Shown in pieces: positions 7,632-17,148 of a stretch of 64,000 nucleotides of DNA. The position numbers were made by a program, and so were the translations under genes. The stretch spans positions 248,001-312,000 of the forward strand of contig NZ_PVNO01000024.1 of assembly GCF_002993325.1 (NCBI RefSeq), in the 5' to 3' direction. Numbering within the stretch: position 1 is the stretch's first letter; each line of letters begins with the position of its first letter. The notes below the pieces were generated by a model, which saw only the letters and a program-made list of their open reading frames with translations, was not told the DNA's origin and made no database searches. The DNA is from Alteromonas gracilis. GTDB taxonomy: Bacteria > Pseudomonadota > Gammaproteobacteria > Enterobacterales > Alteromonadaceae.

Positions 7632-9053
7632 ATGCACTCATCAAGAAAAAATTCGAAACGTATGTACCAAAGATTAGCAGGCCTTAACATGCTTCATGAA
7701 CCAGAACAGACCATTGCGCTTTGTAGCGACGCCACTAAGCGCTTTTTGCTAGCGGCCAAGCACGCGGAATTAGCCGTGCTTGAGCAATTATCTAGTAATT
7801 GTCGAATTGTAATTGCCGTTCGAGAACTCATTCATGAACTGCAAAAAGAGCGCGGGGCCAGCAATATCTTTCTTGCTTCGAAAGGCGAGCGCTATGGCAG
7901 AGATCGAATGCAATATGTTACTGCCAGCGAACAAGCGGAATCCATGCTGAAAAGCCAATTAAAAGCCTTGTATCTGACTGATGAGATCACCACGGGTAAC
8001 CCGCGGTTGTTGAGCAGCATTACACTCGCTATGCAGGCTACAGACTATTTGCCTCGCTTGAGAGAGCAAGTGAGCAAACAGCAGCTAACACCGCTTGAAT
8101 CTACGCGCGCTTACAGCCGTCTGGTGGCTAGTTTACTTACTGTTATTTTTGAAGCTGCGGATATCGCGAGCGACCCGACAATTACACGCTTACTGGTTGC
8201 CTTATTTAATTTTATGCAGGCTAAAGAGTATGCAGGGCAAGAACGCGCGTGGGGGGCAATTGGTTTTGCAGAAACTCATTTCGACGCGCGCTTGTGTGAA
8301 AAGCTTGCTGCGCTTCAGCATGCCCAAGAACATCACTTCAATATATTCTGTGAGTTCAGCTGTAAGCCGCATAAAGAGGCATTGGAAGCATTAAATAAAA
8401 GCCCTGCCGCAATGGATATTATCCAGCTTAGAAATATGATCGCGCAGCTTGGTGACGGCAGTCCGATTGCCGGTGAAATATCAGAAGTTTGGTTCGATGT
8501 AGCGACCCGTCGTATAGATGCAATGCAGGGTATTGAGGTAGCACTGACCGAAGCCTTAACACAACAAGCTAACAGTAAAGTAGCTAATGCAAAAAATGAA
8601 ATGGCCAATCATCAACAGTTGCTTACACGCTTTAACGATGAGCACACCAATGATGGCTCGCCGCTCACCTTACTGTTCGACCCTAGCATGCCCGGCTTAG
8701 CGGAAGACACGAAAGAACACGAAAACAAAACGCTTTCATTCAGCGAGCAGACAAAAACGTTATCTGCACACCGCTCTTTTTATGATTTACTGCGTTCACA
8801 AGCCCAACACATAGAAGACATGGGACGAGAACTCGAAGAAGCTAAGCGAGCAATCCAAGATCAGAAGCTAATAAGCCGAGCAAAGCTGGTCGTGATGGAG
8901 CAATTTGAGCTAAGCGAAAACACTGCGTATCGCCGACTGCAAAAACAAGCCATGAGCGAAAATACAACCATCGCGGCAATTGCCGCTAAGATAGTAAATA
9001 TTGCCGCCAAAAGCGCACAACGCCCCTCAGCAAATGGGCCTCGAAAAAGGTAG
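7632..9053 (+). CDS. nasR: Nitrate/nitrite-responsive transcription antiterminator (NIT-ANTAR), NasR type
   Basis: A 473-residue one-piece sensor and RNA-binding protein. The N-terminal two thirds (about residues 55-290) look like a NIT domain, with the typical helix ELIHELQKERGASNIFLASKG. After a linker comes a C-terminal ANTAR domain at about residues 410-460 (LISRAKLVVMEQ, then ENTAYRRLQKQAM). In Klebsiella NasR, nitrate or nitrite binding lets the ANTAR domain bind hairpins in the nas leader RNA and prevent termination. The fitting target here is the nirB leader at 4755-4920. It is transcribed away from that operon, with its own NtrC-like site and sigma-54-type promoter. Convergent with dabA. 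Confidence 0.9.
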   Translation: MHSSRKNSKRMYQRLAGLNMLHEPEQTIALCSDATKRFLLAAKHAELAVLEQLSSNCRIVIAVRELIHELQKERGASNIFLASKGERYGRDRMQYVTASEQAESMLKSQLKALYLTDEITTGNPRLLSSITLAMQATDYLPRLREQVSKQQLTPLESTRAYSRLVASLLTVIFEAADIASDPTITRLLVALFNFMQAKEYAGQERAWGAIGFAETHFDARLCEKLAALQHAQEHHFNIFCEFSCKPHKEALEALNKSPAAMDIIQLRNMIAQLGDGSPIAGEISEVWFDVATRRIDAMQGIEVALTEALTQQANSKVANAKNEMANHQQLLTRFNDEHTNDGSPLTLLFDPSMPGLAEDTKEHENKTLSFSEQTKTLSAHRSFYDLLRSQAQHIEDMGRELEEAKRAIQDQKLISRAKLVVMEQFELSENTAYRRLQKQAMSENTTIAAIAAKIVNIAAKSAQRPSANGPRKR

Positions 9054-9102
9054 ATAATAGGAAAAAAGACATCCTTGTCACTACTCCTACACACAATACT
9101 TT

Positions 9103-11514
9103 CTACATACTCAGGCCGTGCGACTTGTACCATTTCCCTTTATATAAGCGCTCTATGACAGCAGGGTGTTCCCAACTAAACAGATATAGATAGTCGTTAT
9201 TGATAAGGTCCTGCAGCATTTTGTGCTTTTGAACAATGTCATAAATTTTTGTATTCGGGGCCACAATGTAAACGCTTAGACGTTCAGGCTGATGTACCCA
9301 TCGTTGACCGTTGTAGAGCGATTGTTTTGACAAACCAATACGCAAGTCACCGGAGTTACCTTCGAAAACCCCAATATTATTGTGAAGTGCGTTATGCAGG
9401 ACCTTATTGCCGCTGCCCAGCTTGTTATTGTCTGCTACAGACGCGTTGTATTGGCTATTAATCCAATTCGTCACAATCATGGGCGCCGTCATTAAAGTTT
9501 CCAATATCGATGAGTCTCGATCTGTTTGCCACGCATAGTCATGAAGGAAGGTTTTCCCTTCAAGATCAACGCCACGGGTCCTGCCTCTTGGTCCAATAAT
9601 AAACGAGGAATTCCCAGCAAGCCCCCATTCGGGCTGAACCTGTGACCAATCACTCGCTCGGTGTTGAAAGCGTTGATTACGCTTTTTATCAGACTCAAAC
9701 GGCAGATTTTTACTGTAGTGCTTCGCGCGTTCCTTTTGCGCTTGGTGCTTTGCGTCAATAAGTAAGTTTTTAACTTTCTCGGGAACAGGGCTATCGAAAC
9801 ACTCGATATCGTCGGTTGTAGTATTGTGTAAAGCGGGAATAAATCGTGTATTGCCAGCAATTTTATAGCCCATTGCTACAAGCGATTTACGCACGTCGCT
9901 GTCGTTGAGCAACTGAGCAAGTACCCTAACATTTACTTCGCCGGATTGACCTCCGCACGCGCCACAGTCAAGGCCAGCCGCATGCAAATTATTTCTTGAT
10001 TTACTCCCATGACCAACCAGTAAAACCGTTGGTGCGAATGTAGATATTCCCATCATTTTTAGCGCACCGGCCGCTAGAGCAACTTTATCCTCAAGGCCAA
10101 TGGGGCCTTCTTTATTACTAATTTCCCATTCGCAATGGTGACTTAGGGCGTTAATAGGGTTTTCTTTGCTTGATGGAAGCAAGGTATTCTTCAGCAATTT
10201 GAAGGCGTACCACCAGCCTGCTGACTCAACCATAGAAAAACTGCCAAGAGGCGATTTACTCCATTTATGCCACATCGCTCGGTGTTGCGTCATCTCAGCT
10301 CTATGGGCAACCACATTCTTCTCATTCACCCTAAGCTGCGGTGAGAGAAGCCCGGGTAACTGGGGTCTTTCGGCATCAGTGTGCTTTGGTGCATAAGAAA
10401 TGGGCATTCCGAAAAAACCTGCAAAGCCCATAGTTTTTATTGTGGGGCTTTTTAATTCTAGCGTTCGACGTATTACCTCTGAGCGTACATCGATACAAAA
10501 TATTGCTTGCGTGTCGGGAGCAAGCTGCTTTGCTGGTGACGCAGAAGTTAGCTTAGATTGAAGACGCTGTTGTTGCTCATATTCATAGGCATACATCATC
10601 ACCCAGAGCCCCCGCTCCGCCTCTTTTTGCCGCGCTATGCGTGAAGATAACTGTCTAATGAGATAGCCAAAACGAACATGAACCTGTTGTGCTTTATCCT
10701 TATCAAATTCACGATAATAGCGATAAACAATGAGCTCCCACGCTAAACGGATAGCTAATAAACCTTGCAGTTCATTGCACTCCTTAAGCCACGTTCTATA
10801 TGCGATATAAGAGGACCAACCATTTAGGTTCATAATCAGCGCATAAAAATAATCTTTAGCGTGTTGTGAAGCAATATTTAGCTCATCTACTGCTTCTTTT
10901 AACAGCGTATCAACGTCACTCGGCAAAGAGCTAAATATCTTTTTCAGGCTCTTCGTATTCATTAAAACGCTAATACCACTATCGTGTTTAAGGCCGTTCA
11001 ACCAGCTTTTATAAAGGGTATTTGCAGGAGTATTTCCCTCAATTTGCACTAACGGTGATTCGTGCTGAAAATAGGCAGCACAAAACTGACTTATCTGAAA
11101 TATACATTCTTCTTCCCATGTCATTTCATTATTGCTGCGATAAGCGTCGAAGTGTTTCGTAAGCAAAGGTAAGGTCACAGAAGAACGTTCATTTTCCATT
11201 GACGCCATAAAGATATCTTTGTTTATACCAACATCATATTGCGCCAAACTATGCTCTATGGCTTTATCTGAAATAGCACCTTCTTTATAAAGGTCAAGCC
11301 AGTAAGATGCGGGCATCAATGCAGTAATACCAGTGAGTGCATGAACCCTTGCCGATACATCTTGAAAAGGCTTGTCGATAAGCTTCCAAAAGGGGTTTAC
11401 CGCAATCAGCTTATCGAGCGGAAAATTAGGCGCGACACTGCCACAGGCTTCTGCTGCCGCTCGCTGGATACGCTTTTCATCAAGACTCGACGTATTAAGA
11501 GATACGATTGCCAT
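9103..11514 (-). CDS. dabA: DabA, inorganic carbon transporter subunit (DUF2309)
   Basis: An 803-residue cytoplasmic/peripheral protein of the DUF2309 family, which with DabB forms an energy-coupled CO2-to-bicarbonate pump. The beta-carbonic-anhydrase-like zinc and catalytic residues are visible: Cys340 and Asp342 (FCIDVRSE), His502 (LVGHGS) and Cys517 (LDCGACGG). The C-x-D pair and the 15-residue His-Cys spacing match those known for Halothiobacillus DabA. The ATG overlaps the dabB stop by one base (TAATG), so translation is probably coupled. No terminator is seen before the convergent nasR end. Confidence 0.93.
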   Translation of the reverse strand: MAIVSLNTSSLDEKRIQRAAAEACGSVAPNFPLDKLIAVNPFWKLIDKPFQDVSARVHALTGITALMPASYWLDLYKEGAISDKAIEHSLAQYDVGINKDIFMASMENERSSVTLPLLTKHFDAYRSNNEMTWEEECIFQISQFCAAYFQHESPLVQIEGNTPANTLYKSWLNGLKHDSGISVLMNTKSLKKIFSSLPSDVDTLLKEAVDELNIASQHAKDYFYALIMNLNGWSSYIAYRTWLKECNELQGLLAIRLAWELIVYRYYREFDKDKAQQVHVRFGYLIRQLSSRIARQKEAERGLWVMMYAYEYEQQQRLQSKLTSASPAKQLAPDTQAIFCIDVRSEVIRRTLELKSPTIKTMGFAGFFGMPISYAPKHTDAERPQLPGLLSPQLRVNEKNVVAHRAEMTQHRAMWHKWSKSPLGSFSMVESAGWWYAFKLLKNTLLPSSKENPINALSHHCEWEISNKEGPIGLEDKVALAAGALKMMGISTFAPTVLLVGHGSKSRNNLHAAGLDCGACGGQSGEVNVRVLAQLLNDSDVRKSLVAMGYKIAGNTRFIPALHNTTTDDIECFDSPVPEKVKNLLIDAKHQAQKERAKHYSKNLPFESDKKRNQRFQHRASDWSQVQPEWGLAGNSSFIIGPRGRTRGVDLEGKTFLHDYAWQTDRDSSILETLMTAPMIVTNWINSQYNASVADNNKLGSGNKVLHNALHNNIGVFEGNSGDLRIGLSKQSLYNGQRWVHQPERLSVYIVAPNTKIYDIVQKHKMLQDLINNDYLYLFSWEHPAVIERLYKGKWYKSHGLSM

Positions 11515-13130
11515 TATTTGCTCCCTATCTGTGTAATTGACGCTGATTTCTGACGCTTTCCTGTGTTTTGCCTAAGTGTGACTGGGGCAATTTTAAGTGT
11601 GATCTTGGTAAACCATTCATCAAGGTAAAGCCCCCCGAAAAGCAATTGCTTGAACTGTTGCACTGTTTTTTTGTGCCCGTAGGAAAGCATGGCTAAATGA
11701 ATAATAAAAAGTGCTGCAATAATGCTCACCACCCATATATCAACGGGTGAGAACATGTCAGCTGGCTGCGGATAGCGATAAAGAATCGTTTCCGCAACGA
11801 AGGCTTTAACGTAGCTGTAGAGAGTAACCAAGCCAATTGAAACACCCACTAGGATATAGAGCTGAGTCTGATCCGACGTTGCGGTTCGCATGGCAATGTA
11901 AGCAGTAAACGCTAAGGTAACGAGAACCCACGGGCTTGCAGGGCCTTGATATTCGGTGAGTGAGAAACTTGCTAGTACTATCAGCGAGGTAACGAACAGC
12001 GCGTTTAACCAATCTGCAAATGTAGGCGTTCGCTGTGCACTGATATCATGCTCAAGTGCTTCATAAACCGCTGAACCTGAGTTTAAAAACGCGTATGCCT
12101 TATAAAACGAGTGGGCAACGAGGTGAATTAACGCTAGCGCATAAAGTCCAAGAGCACATTCTATAAGCATTAGTCCCATTTGTGACGACGTTGACCACGC
12201 AAGGCGAACCTTAACCGTCACACGGGTAGTCATTGCTAATGCGCTGAAAAATACGCTTAGGCCTGCTCCAATTCCCAATATCCACTGGGCTTCAGAATAA
12301 AGTGAAATAAGCGGTGCGAAGGCTAATAAGAGGTATCCCCCTAAATTAATAACGCCTGCGTGAAGTAATGCGCTGACAGGTGTTGGTGCTTCAACAATGT
12401 TAATTAGCCACCCATGTGCAGGTAATTGGGCACACTTAATTAGTGCGGCTAACGAAATAAGGCATGCTGCAAATAGTGAGTAAGAGGATTGCTGCGCACT
12501 GAGAGTTAAAGCGACAACGCCGTTTGTTTCACCGGCAGAGGCATTACTTATAAGTGTAAAAATGTCGTTGATATATAGCGTGTCAAACGCGCTATATAAA
12601 AGAATAAACGCTCCAGCCATCAATAACTCTGATGCTCTGGCTAGTATGAACTTCTTGTGAGCCGCCACAACTGCTCGCGACCTTTCCGGATAAAGAAGTA
12701 ACAACCTGTGCAGGGAAAGACTAACCGAGAGCCAACCTAACCAAAAGATCACAAAGTGATTAGCTAATATCGTTACCACAACTGATGCCAAGGTTAGCTG
12801 CATCCATTTTAAGAATCGAGGATAACATGCTTCGCCCACAAAATAGTTTCTTGAGAATCGCATTAAAATCACACCAATGATAACTACTGTTAAGATAACT
12901 GCGGATTTCACTGGCGAGAGTGTCACTATCATACTATCGAGGCTGGGTGAGGCTGGTGAAAATACCCCCACCAGAAGAGAGAGCGAAAATAGTGCTATAG
13001 TGCCCCAAATCGCCACTCGCTCAATATGTAGCTTTGAAAACACTGTGTTCTTAGAGCCGCTGAACCATGACATGACAGTCCAAAATAGCGGTAGTAAAAT
13101 TAGTAAAAATGAACTCGTTTGAGACGACAT
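11514..13130 (-). CDS. dabB: DabB, proton-channel-like subunit of the inorganic carbon pump
   Basis: A 538-residue membrane protein of the NADH-quinone oxidoreductase subunit L/ND5 family, with roughly 13-15 hydrophobic helices and the proton-antiporter core around CAQLPAHGWLINIVEAPTPV. No other complex I or Mrp genes are nearby, and it is coupled to dabA, so the DabB role (cation flux driving DabA) is much more likely than respiration. A strong AGGAGG precedes the start. It is the first gene of a two-gene operon; its promoter must lie in the AT-rich 220 bases shared with the divergent gene at 13351. Confidence 0.92.
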   Translation of the reverse strand: MSSQTSSFLLILLPLFWTVMSWFSGSKNTVFSKLHIERVAIWGTIALFSLSLLVGVFSPASPSLDSMIVTLSPVKSAVILTVVIIGVILMRFSRNYFVGEACYPRFLKWMQLTLASVVVTILANHFVIFWLGWLSVSLSLHRLLLLYPERSRAVVAAHKKFILARASELLMAGAFILLYSAFDTLYINDIFTLISNASAGETNGVVALTLSAQQSSYSLFAACLISLAALIKCAQLPAHGWLINIVEAPTPVSALLHAGVINLGGYLLLAFAPLISLYSEAQWILGIGAGLSVFFSALAMTTRVTVKVRLAWSTSSQMGLMLIECALGLYALALIHLVAHSFYKAYAFLNSGSAVYEALEHDISAQRTPTFADWLNALFVTSLIVLASFSLTEYQGPASPWVLVTLAFTAYIAMRTATSDQTQLYILVGVSIGLVTLYSYVKAFVAETILYRYPQPADMFSPVDIWVVSIIAALFIIHLAMLSYGHKKTVQQFKQLLFGGLYLDEWFTKITLKIAPVTLRQNTGKRQKSASITQIGSK

Positions 13131-13219
13131 GCAATCCTCCTTTTTCTGCCTTGAAGTAGAGCACGCCCAAGAAATTATAAAAAATATATAATTAAACCTA
13201 TTTCATTCTATTTATTTTA

Positions 13220-13231
13220 ATTGTTAACAGT
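13220..13231. promoter_or_regulatory. Imperfect palindrome upstream of dabB, possible regulator site
   Basis: ATTGTTAACAGT is a 12-base palindrome with one mismatched pair, in the AT-rich region between divergent dabB and the Sua5-like gene. It suits a dimeric regulator such as the LysR protein encoded at 14368. This is a guess from position and symmetry only. Confidence 0.25.
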
Positions 13232-13350
13232 AATTCGCAGAGAAAATCATTTAAACTCATAGCTTTAATGTAGTTTGTTAATTTTATAGTTCTAAAATAT
13301 ATATCATTTTTATTTAAATAATCCATTTTGATTAAATTTAAAGACATTGC

Positions 13351-14355
13351 ATGATGCACTCAGAAAAAACTACTGAGAACTTTATGAATTACAAAACTTC
13401 AGTACTGCGCTTTCCAAAAGACGTTGCTACTGCTGCGGCGCTTATAAGGCTAGGTGAATGCGTTGCTTTAAAAACCGAAACTGTCTACGGGCTAGCAGCC
13501 GACGCAACGAACGAAGATGCAATTGGAAGAGTATTTGAAGCAAAAGGTAGACCTGCTGATAACCCGTTGATAGTGCATATTGAAAGCGTTGATGACATGT
13601 CACATTGGGCCAAAGACATACCGGATATTGCGTACACGTTAGCAGACGTTTTTTGGCCTGGCCCCTTGTCTTTGTTATTGAAAAAGCAGCATTGGGTATC
13701 AGATAAAGTGACGGGCGGCCACGACACTATTGTGCTTCGAGTTCCTGCAAGTGAAAACTTTATGTCGCTAATCCGGGCTACGAAAAAAGGCTTGGCAGCC
13801 CCCTCTGCTAACAAATATAAATTCATTAGCCCCACCTGTGCAGAGCATGTTTTGAGATCACTAGACGGACGCATTGCTGCCGTTGTAGATGGTGGTCAAT
13901 CCGATGTTGGTATCGAATCGACTATTTTAGATATTACAACACCCATTCCCACTATTGTTCGCCCCGGACCTATCGATGATTTGATGATAGAGCAAGCGCT
14001 AAGCGAGCCTGTTAAGTATGCCGACAACTTAGGTGTGACCGTGCCCGGTAGCGCCAAACAACACTACCAGCCGAACACGCCTGTGCAATTACTTTCAACA
14101 GAGGCGTTGTCCAAAATGCAGCTTCGTGCTGATGAAGGGGTGATTTCCCACACGGCTGATTCAGTAAATGTAAAAAGTAAAAACTGCAATGTATTGCGAC
14201 TACCTAAAGATCCCGCTAAGTACAGTGCGCATTTTTACTCGTCTCTTTATCAACTCGATATGCAGAATTTACGCTGTATATATTTAGAGGAGACGCCTAG
14301 CGATAATTTGTGGTTAGCGATAAACAATCGAATAGGCCGAGTCGTGGCTAGATAG
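13351..14355 (+). CDS. Threonylcarbamoyl-AMP synthase, Sua5 type
   Basis: Makes the threonylcarbamoyl-adenylate used for t6A modification at position 37 of ANN-decoding tRNAs. The YrdC-like fold is clear: VALKTETVYGLAADATN, the KGRPADNPLIVHI motif and PSANKYKFISPT. At 334 residues it is longer than TsaC (about 190) and has the C-terminal Sua5 extension. Two starts are possible, 13351 (MMHSEK) or 13384 (MNYKTS); neither has a strong ribosome site, and the second fits the family start better. It is convergent with the LysR gene, leaving 12 bases. No functional link to its dab neighbours is implied. Confidence 0.88.
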   Translation: MMHSEKTTENFMNYKTSVLRFPKDVATAAALIRLGECVALKTETVYGLAADATNEDAIGRVFEAKGRPADNPLIVHIESVDDMSHWAKDIPDIAYTLADVFWPGPLSLLLKKQHWVSDKVTGGHDTIVLRVPASENFMSLIRATKKGLAAPSANKYKFISPTCAEHVLRSLDGRIAAVVDGGQSDVGIESTILDITTPIPTIVRPGPIDDLMIEQALSEPVKYADNLGVTVPGSAKQHYQPNTPVQLLSTEALSKMQLRADEGVISHTADSVNVKSKNCNVLRLPKDPAKYSAHFYSSLYQLDMQNLRCIYLEETPSDNLWLAINNRIGRVVAR

Positions 14356-14367
14356 CGGTTCTATCTG

Positions 14368-15273
14368 TTACGTCATAACCGTGATGTCGCTTTTGGCGTT
14401 ATCAATGAGCTTTTGAACTTGGGGCGTTATTTTCTTTTTAGCGAGTGTTACAGCGTAAAAATGCTCGTATGCATCTGGTAAACTCTGCTGAACATAAAGA
14501 AGGCCATTGGCAACTTCATCTCGAACAACCACAGAGGGCATTACAGAATAAGCGCCACTATCTCTCGCGAGAAGCCTCAGCATTGCCATATCGTTAGTTT
14601 CAGCTTTTACGTTGGGCGTATATTGTGCTCGAGCACAAGCAATACTAAAGGCCGAGCGTATTTCACTGTTTTGCGAAGGAAGGACCCACGAGGCATCAGC
14701 ATAGCTCTGAGGAAATTTTCTTGCTTTTCGGGGTTTTGCCGGTCCAATTATTTCAATAGCTTGTCGAGAGACCAATTCACTGTGCCAAATGCCTTTTTGT
14801 TGACCTAGTTCTATATTGTGGTTAGTAAGAATAATATCAAAGCGAAAGCTAGATAAACCGTCAAGAAGATTACTTAAGCCAGCCGTCTGCAACGAGAAAG
14901 TGGTAAATTTGTCGTTTATTAATGGCAGCGTAAAGCTTTCTACAAAGTTTCTCGATAAGTTAGAAAGAACACCAATAGCCACATGGCTGGACTGTGAGGG
15001 AATGCCTTTATTTATCAGATTTTCTAGTTCTTCTCCCTTTGAAAATATTTCATCCGCATACTCTAAAACCTGCTTCCCTTGAGAGGTAAGTATTAACTTT
15101 CGCCCCTCTCTTTTCAGTAAGGATACACCTAAATTCTCTTGGAATTGTTTAAGTTGCGCTGAAATTGCAGACTGAGACAAATGAATCTCGTTTGCCACCT
15201 GAGTGAGGTTCCCGGTATTTGCTACACGCCAGAAATAGTAAAGGTGGTGATAGTTCATTCTAGCCATATACAA
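14368..15273 (-). CDS. LysR-family regulator, NhaR-like
   Basis: A 301-residue LysR-type regulator. The N-terminal winged helix (about residues 7-65) begins MNYHHLYYFWRVANTGNL, which closely resembles E. coli NhaR (NYNHLYYFW). The rest is a substrate-binding-like effector domain. NhaR controls the sodium/proton antiporter nhaA in E. coli. Here no antiporter is adjacent, but the ion-flux protein DabB is close, so control of dabBA is a reasonable hypothesis; LysR genes accompany dab operons in some chemolithotrophs. Starts at Met1, Met3 or Met6 are all possible. Confidence 0.85.
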   Translation of the reverse strand: MYMARMNYHHLYYFWRVANTGNLTQVANEIHLSQSAISAQLKQFQENLGVSLLKREGRKLILTSQGKQVLEYADEIFSKGEELENLINKGIPSQSSHVAIGVLSNLSRNFVESFTLPLINDKFTTFSLQTAGLSNLLDGLSSFRFDIILTNHNIELGQQKGIWHSELVSRQAIEIIGPAKPRKARKFPQSYADASWVLPSQNSEIRSAFSIACARAQYTPNVKAETNDMAMLRLLARDSGAYSVMPSVVVRDEVANGLLYVQQSLPDAYEHFYAVTLAKKKITPQVQKLIDNAKSDITVMT

Positions 15274-15409
15274 AACCCTAATAACTTAAGCGAAATAGCC
15301 ACGTTCAGATATTAAACAAAACGTTTACTAACGCTCATAATATGCCATAAATCAACAGGCTGCAGCCTTACTAATATAAAGATTATAAAGGAAAAGTCGT
15401 GGCTTTCGC

Positions 15410-16096
15410 TTATTCATTTCGTTGAAGTAGACCTTTACAATTTCGCATGTGTTTTTTAACTACCTTCAACAAAGGCCAAGTCTTAAGCCAATTTTTAGAC
15501 CTTACTCGCTGTTCAAAAACATCAGGTCTTGGATATTTGGGATTAATACTTATCGTTCCAGCAAAGTTTGCTTCTAAGCCGAAGGGGGCGATTATGTCTA
15601 CATCATCATTCGCTAAGAGGCGAACCGCTACGCAGGTTTCCTGCTCTATCCAATATGAAATGGCGTCATGACAACTTCGATAAGCAGAGTGATTATGTGC
15701 CAGATGCATACGCGCTTGGTTTTTTACCTGCCAGTTAGCGTGTGGTACGAGGCGGGAAAGTTCATGTTGAAACAATTGCTCCTGCGACTTAATTGCATAT
15801 AGCGCTTCATGGTAAAAATCTGATTGGGAAAGTGATTCTTTTGTGCTTTTATATTCAGCGCTACTGTTCGGCATAGCAACTTTATCGCAAAAGTAAACGA
15901 CATCGATATCATTGAGTGGAGTAGGCGAAACCTTTTGATGCAGTTCATCCCAAATGGCATTTCGAACAAACCCTGCCCCAATATACCCTTGTGGTACTTC
16001 AAGGGAACGTAAGGCGCGAAGGCATTGCACTTTAAAGGGATCGCGCTTGATTATCTCACCGGGTCGTTTACACAACTCATCTTGTTTAGGCTTCAC
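15410..16096 (-). CDS. Nucleotidyltransferase-fold protein, DUF925-like
   Basis: A 228-residue protein with GAGFVRNAIWDELH followed by LNDIDVVYF, the G..R and D-x-D pattern of the DUF925 (NTP_transf_6) minimal nucleotidyltransferase fold. The substrate is unknown. It starts at GTG 16096, overlapping the PAP2 gene by 11 bases, so the two are probably co-translated. Followed by about 135 bases before the LysR gene. Confidence 0.78.
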   Translation of the reverse strand: MKPKQDELCKRPGEIIKRDPFKVQCLRALRSLEVPQGYIGAGFVRNAIWDELHQKVSPTPLNDIDVVYFCDKVAMPNSSAEYKSTKESLSQSDFYHEALYAIKSQEQLFQHELSRLVPHANWQVKNQARMHLAHNHSAYRSCHDAISYWIEQETCVAVRLLANDDVDIIAPFGLEANFAGTISINPKYPRPDVFEQRVRSKNWLKTWPLLKVVKKHMRNCKGLLQRNE

Positions 16097-16844
16097 GTTT
16101 TATACGCAGTTTGCGTTTCCACTTAATAACATAAAAGCAAAACGCCGCCATGCTTCCACCGGCAAACCAGCCTGCGACAATATCACTCGGCCAATGCACA
16201 CCGAGTAAAACGCGGCTCAGCCCAATACAAAACACCAGGAAAGCGGTAGCAACATAAATCCATACTCGCACTTTCGTACTTTGCGATAATTGCGTGAGTA
16301 AATTCGCCACATAAAAGTATACCAGCGTAGATAGCGTAGCGTGCGCTGACGGAAAGCTTTGCGTGTACACATCAACATGCTGCATGGTAAGCGATGGACG
16401 CGGCCTATCAATACCCGCTTTAAGTAAAAATGTCATCGCAATTCCCGCTGCTACAGCAATAACAAACGTTAACGCCTTTTTTTTCTCTCCCGCCATGCCC
16501 AAGGCGCCAGCCACTGATGTCACCACGAAAACAAGCACAGTATTGCTGCCTAGCGCTGTGGCATCTCTAAGCACATCGCCCCGCCAGCCTTCCACGCTAC
16601 CAAGGGTACTAAGCGCTTCAAATACGCTGTTGTCAAAAGACGTTAGCACACCCATGTAAACAAAGAGCATAACAAGCAAAAAACCCGTGCCCAGCAACAA
16701 CACTTGAATTGCTGGGGTCTTAATAAAATCGACGTAGGGGGCAAACGTACCGCTATTTTTCATATCGCTGCTTTCCATTTCACTCATTCTGTTCCACTTC
16801 CAATCGTTACGATGAAAAGCGTTATTTGTTGTATTTGCTCCCAC
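16086..16844 (-). CDS. PAP2-family membrane phosphatase
   Basis: Type-2 phosphatidic acid phosphatase family; members dephosphorylate lipid phosphates such as undecaprenyl diphosphate or phosphatidylglycerophosphate. All three motifs are present: KAGIDRPRP (K-x6-RP), FPSAHAT and SRVLLGVHWPSD. Five or six hydrophobic helices are seen. The full reading is 252 residues and overlaps the end of bolA by 23 bases; starts at Met20 or Met23 would avoid this and leave about 230 residues. Substrate not predictable. Confidence 0.88.
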   Translation of the reverse strand: MGANTTNNAFHRNDWKWNRMSEMESSDMKNSGTFAPYVDFIKTPAIQVLLLGTGFLLVMLFVYMGVLTSFDNSVFEALSTLGSVEGWRGDVLRDATALGSNTVLVFVVTSVAGALGMAGEKKKALTFVIAVAAGIAMTFLLKAGIDRPRPSLTMQHVDVYTQSFPSAHATLSTLVYFYVANLLTQLSQSTKVRVWIYVATAFLVFCIGLSRVLLGVHWPSDIVAGWFAGGSMAAFCFYVIKWKRKLRIKREA

Positions 16845-17142
16845 CGAGGCAATCAGGGGAAGTTAGAGACTGTCCGCCACGCGCTTCCCACTCGGCGGGT
16901 GTATATGTATGAAGTGCTAACGCATGTACCGGCCCTTGTAGCGCCTCAGCAGCAAGGCCGTTGATTTCTCTGTGCCGGGCAATCAGTCGTTTTCCTTCAA
17001 AGGCATCACTCACCACTGTCACTTTAAAGTGGCTTTGCGCCCCATCGGGCACATTATGCATAAAACTTTCATCAACCACTTCTAGATAACTCGGGCTAAG
17101 TGCTGTTTCAATAGTTGATTCAAGAAACGTTTTTACTTGCAT
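16822..17142 (-). CDS. bolA: BolA family protein
   Basis: A 106-residue protein very like E. coli BolA: YLEVVDESFMHNVPDGAQSHFKVTVVSDAF, and HALALHTYTPAEWE with the conserved C-terminal histidine region. BolA proteins work with monothiol glutaredoxins in Fe-S handling and affect morphology and stress response. It lies 6 bases downstream of the AlkB gene and overlaps the PAP2 gene, so a minus-strand operon alkB-bolA-PAP2-DUF925 is likely. Confidence 0.92.
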   Translation of the reverse strand: MQVKTFLESTIETALSPSYLEVVDESFMHNVPDGAQSHFKVTVVSDAFEGKRLIARHREINGLAAEALQGPVHALALHTYTPAEWEARGGQSLTSPDCLGGSKYNK

Positions 17143-17148
17143 TTTGGC

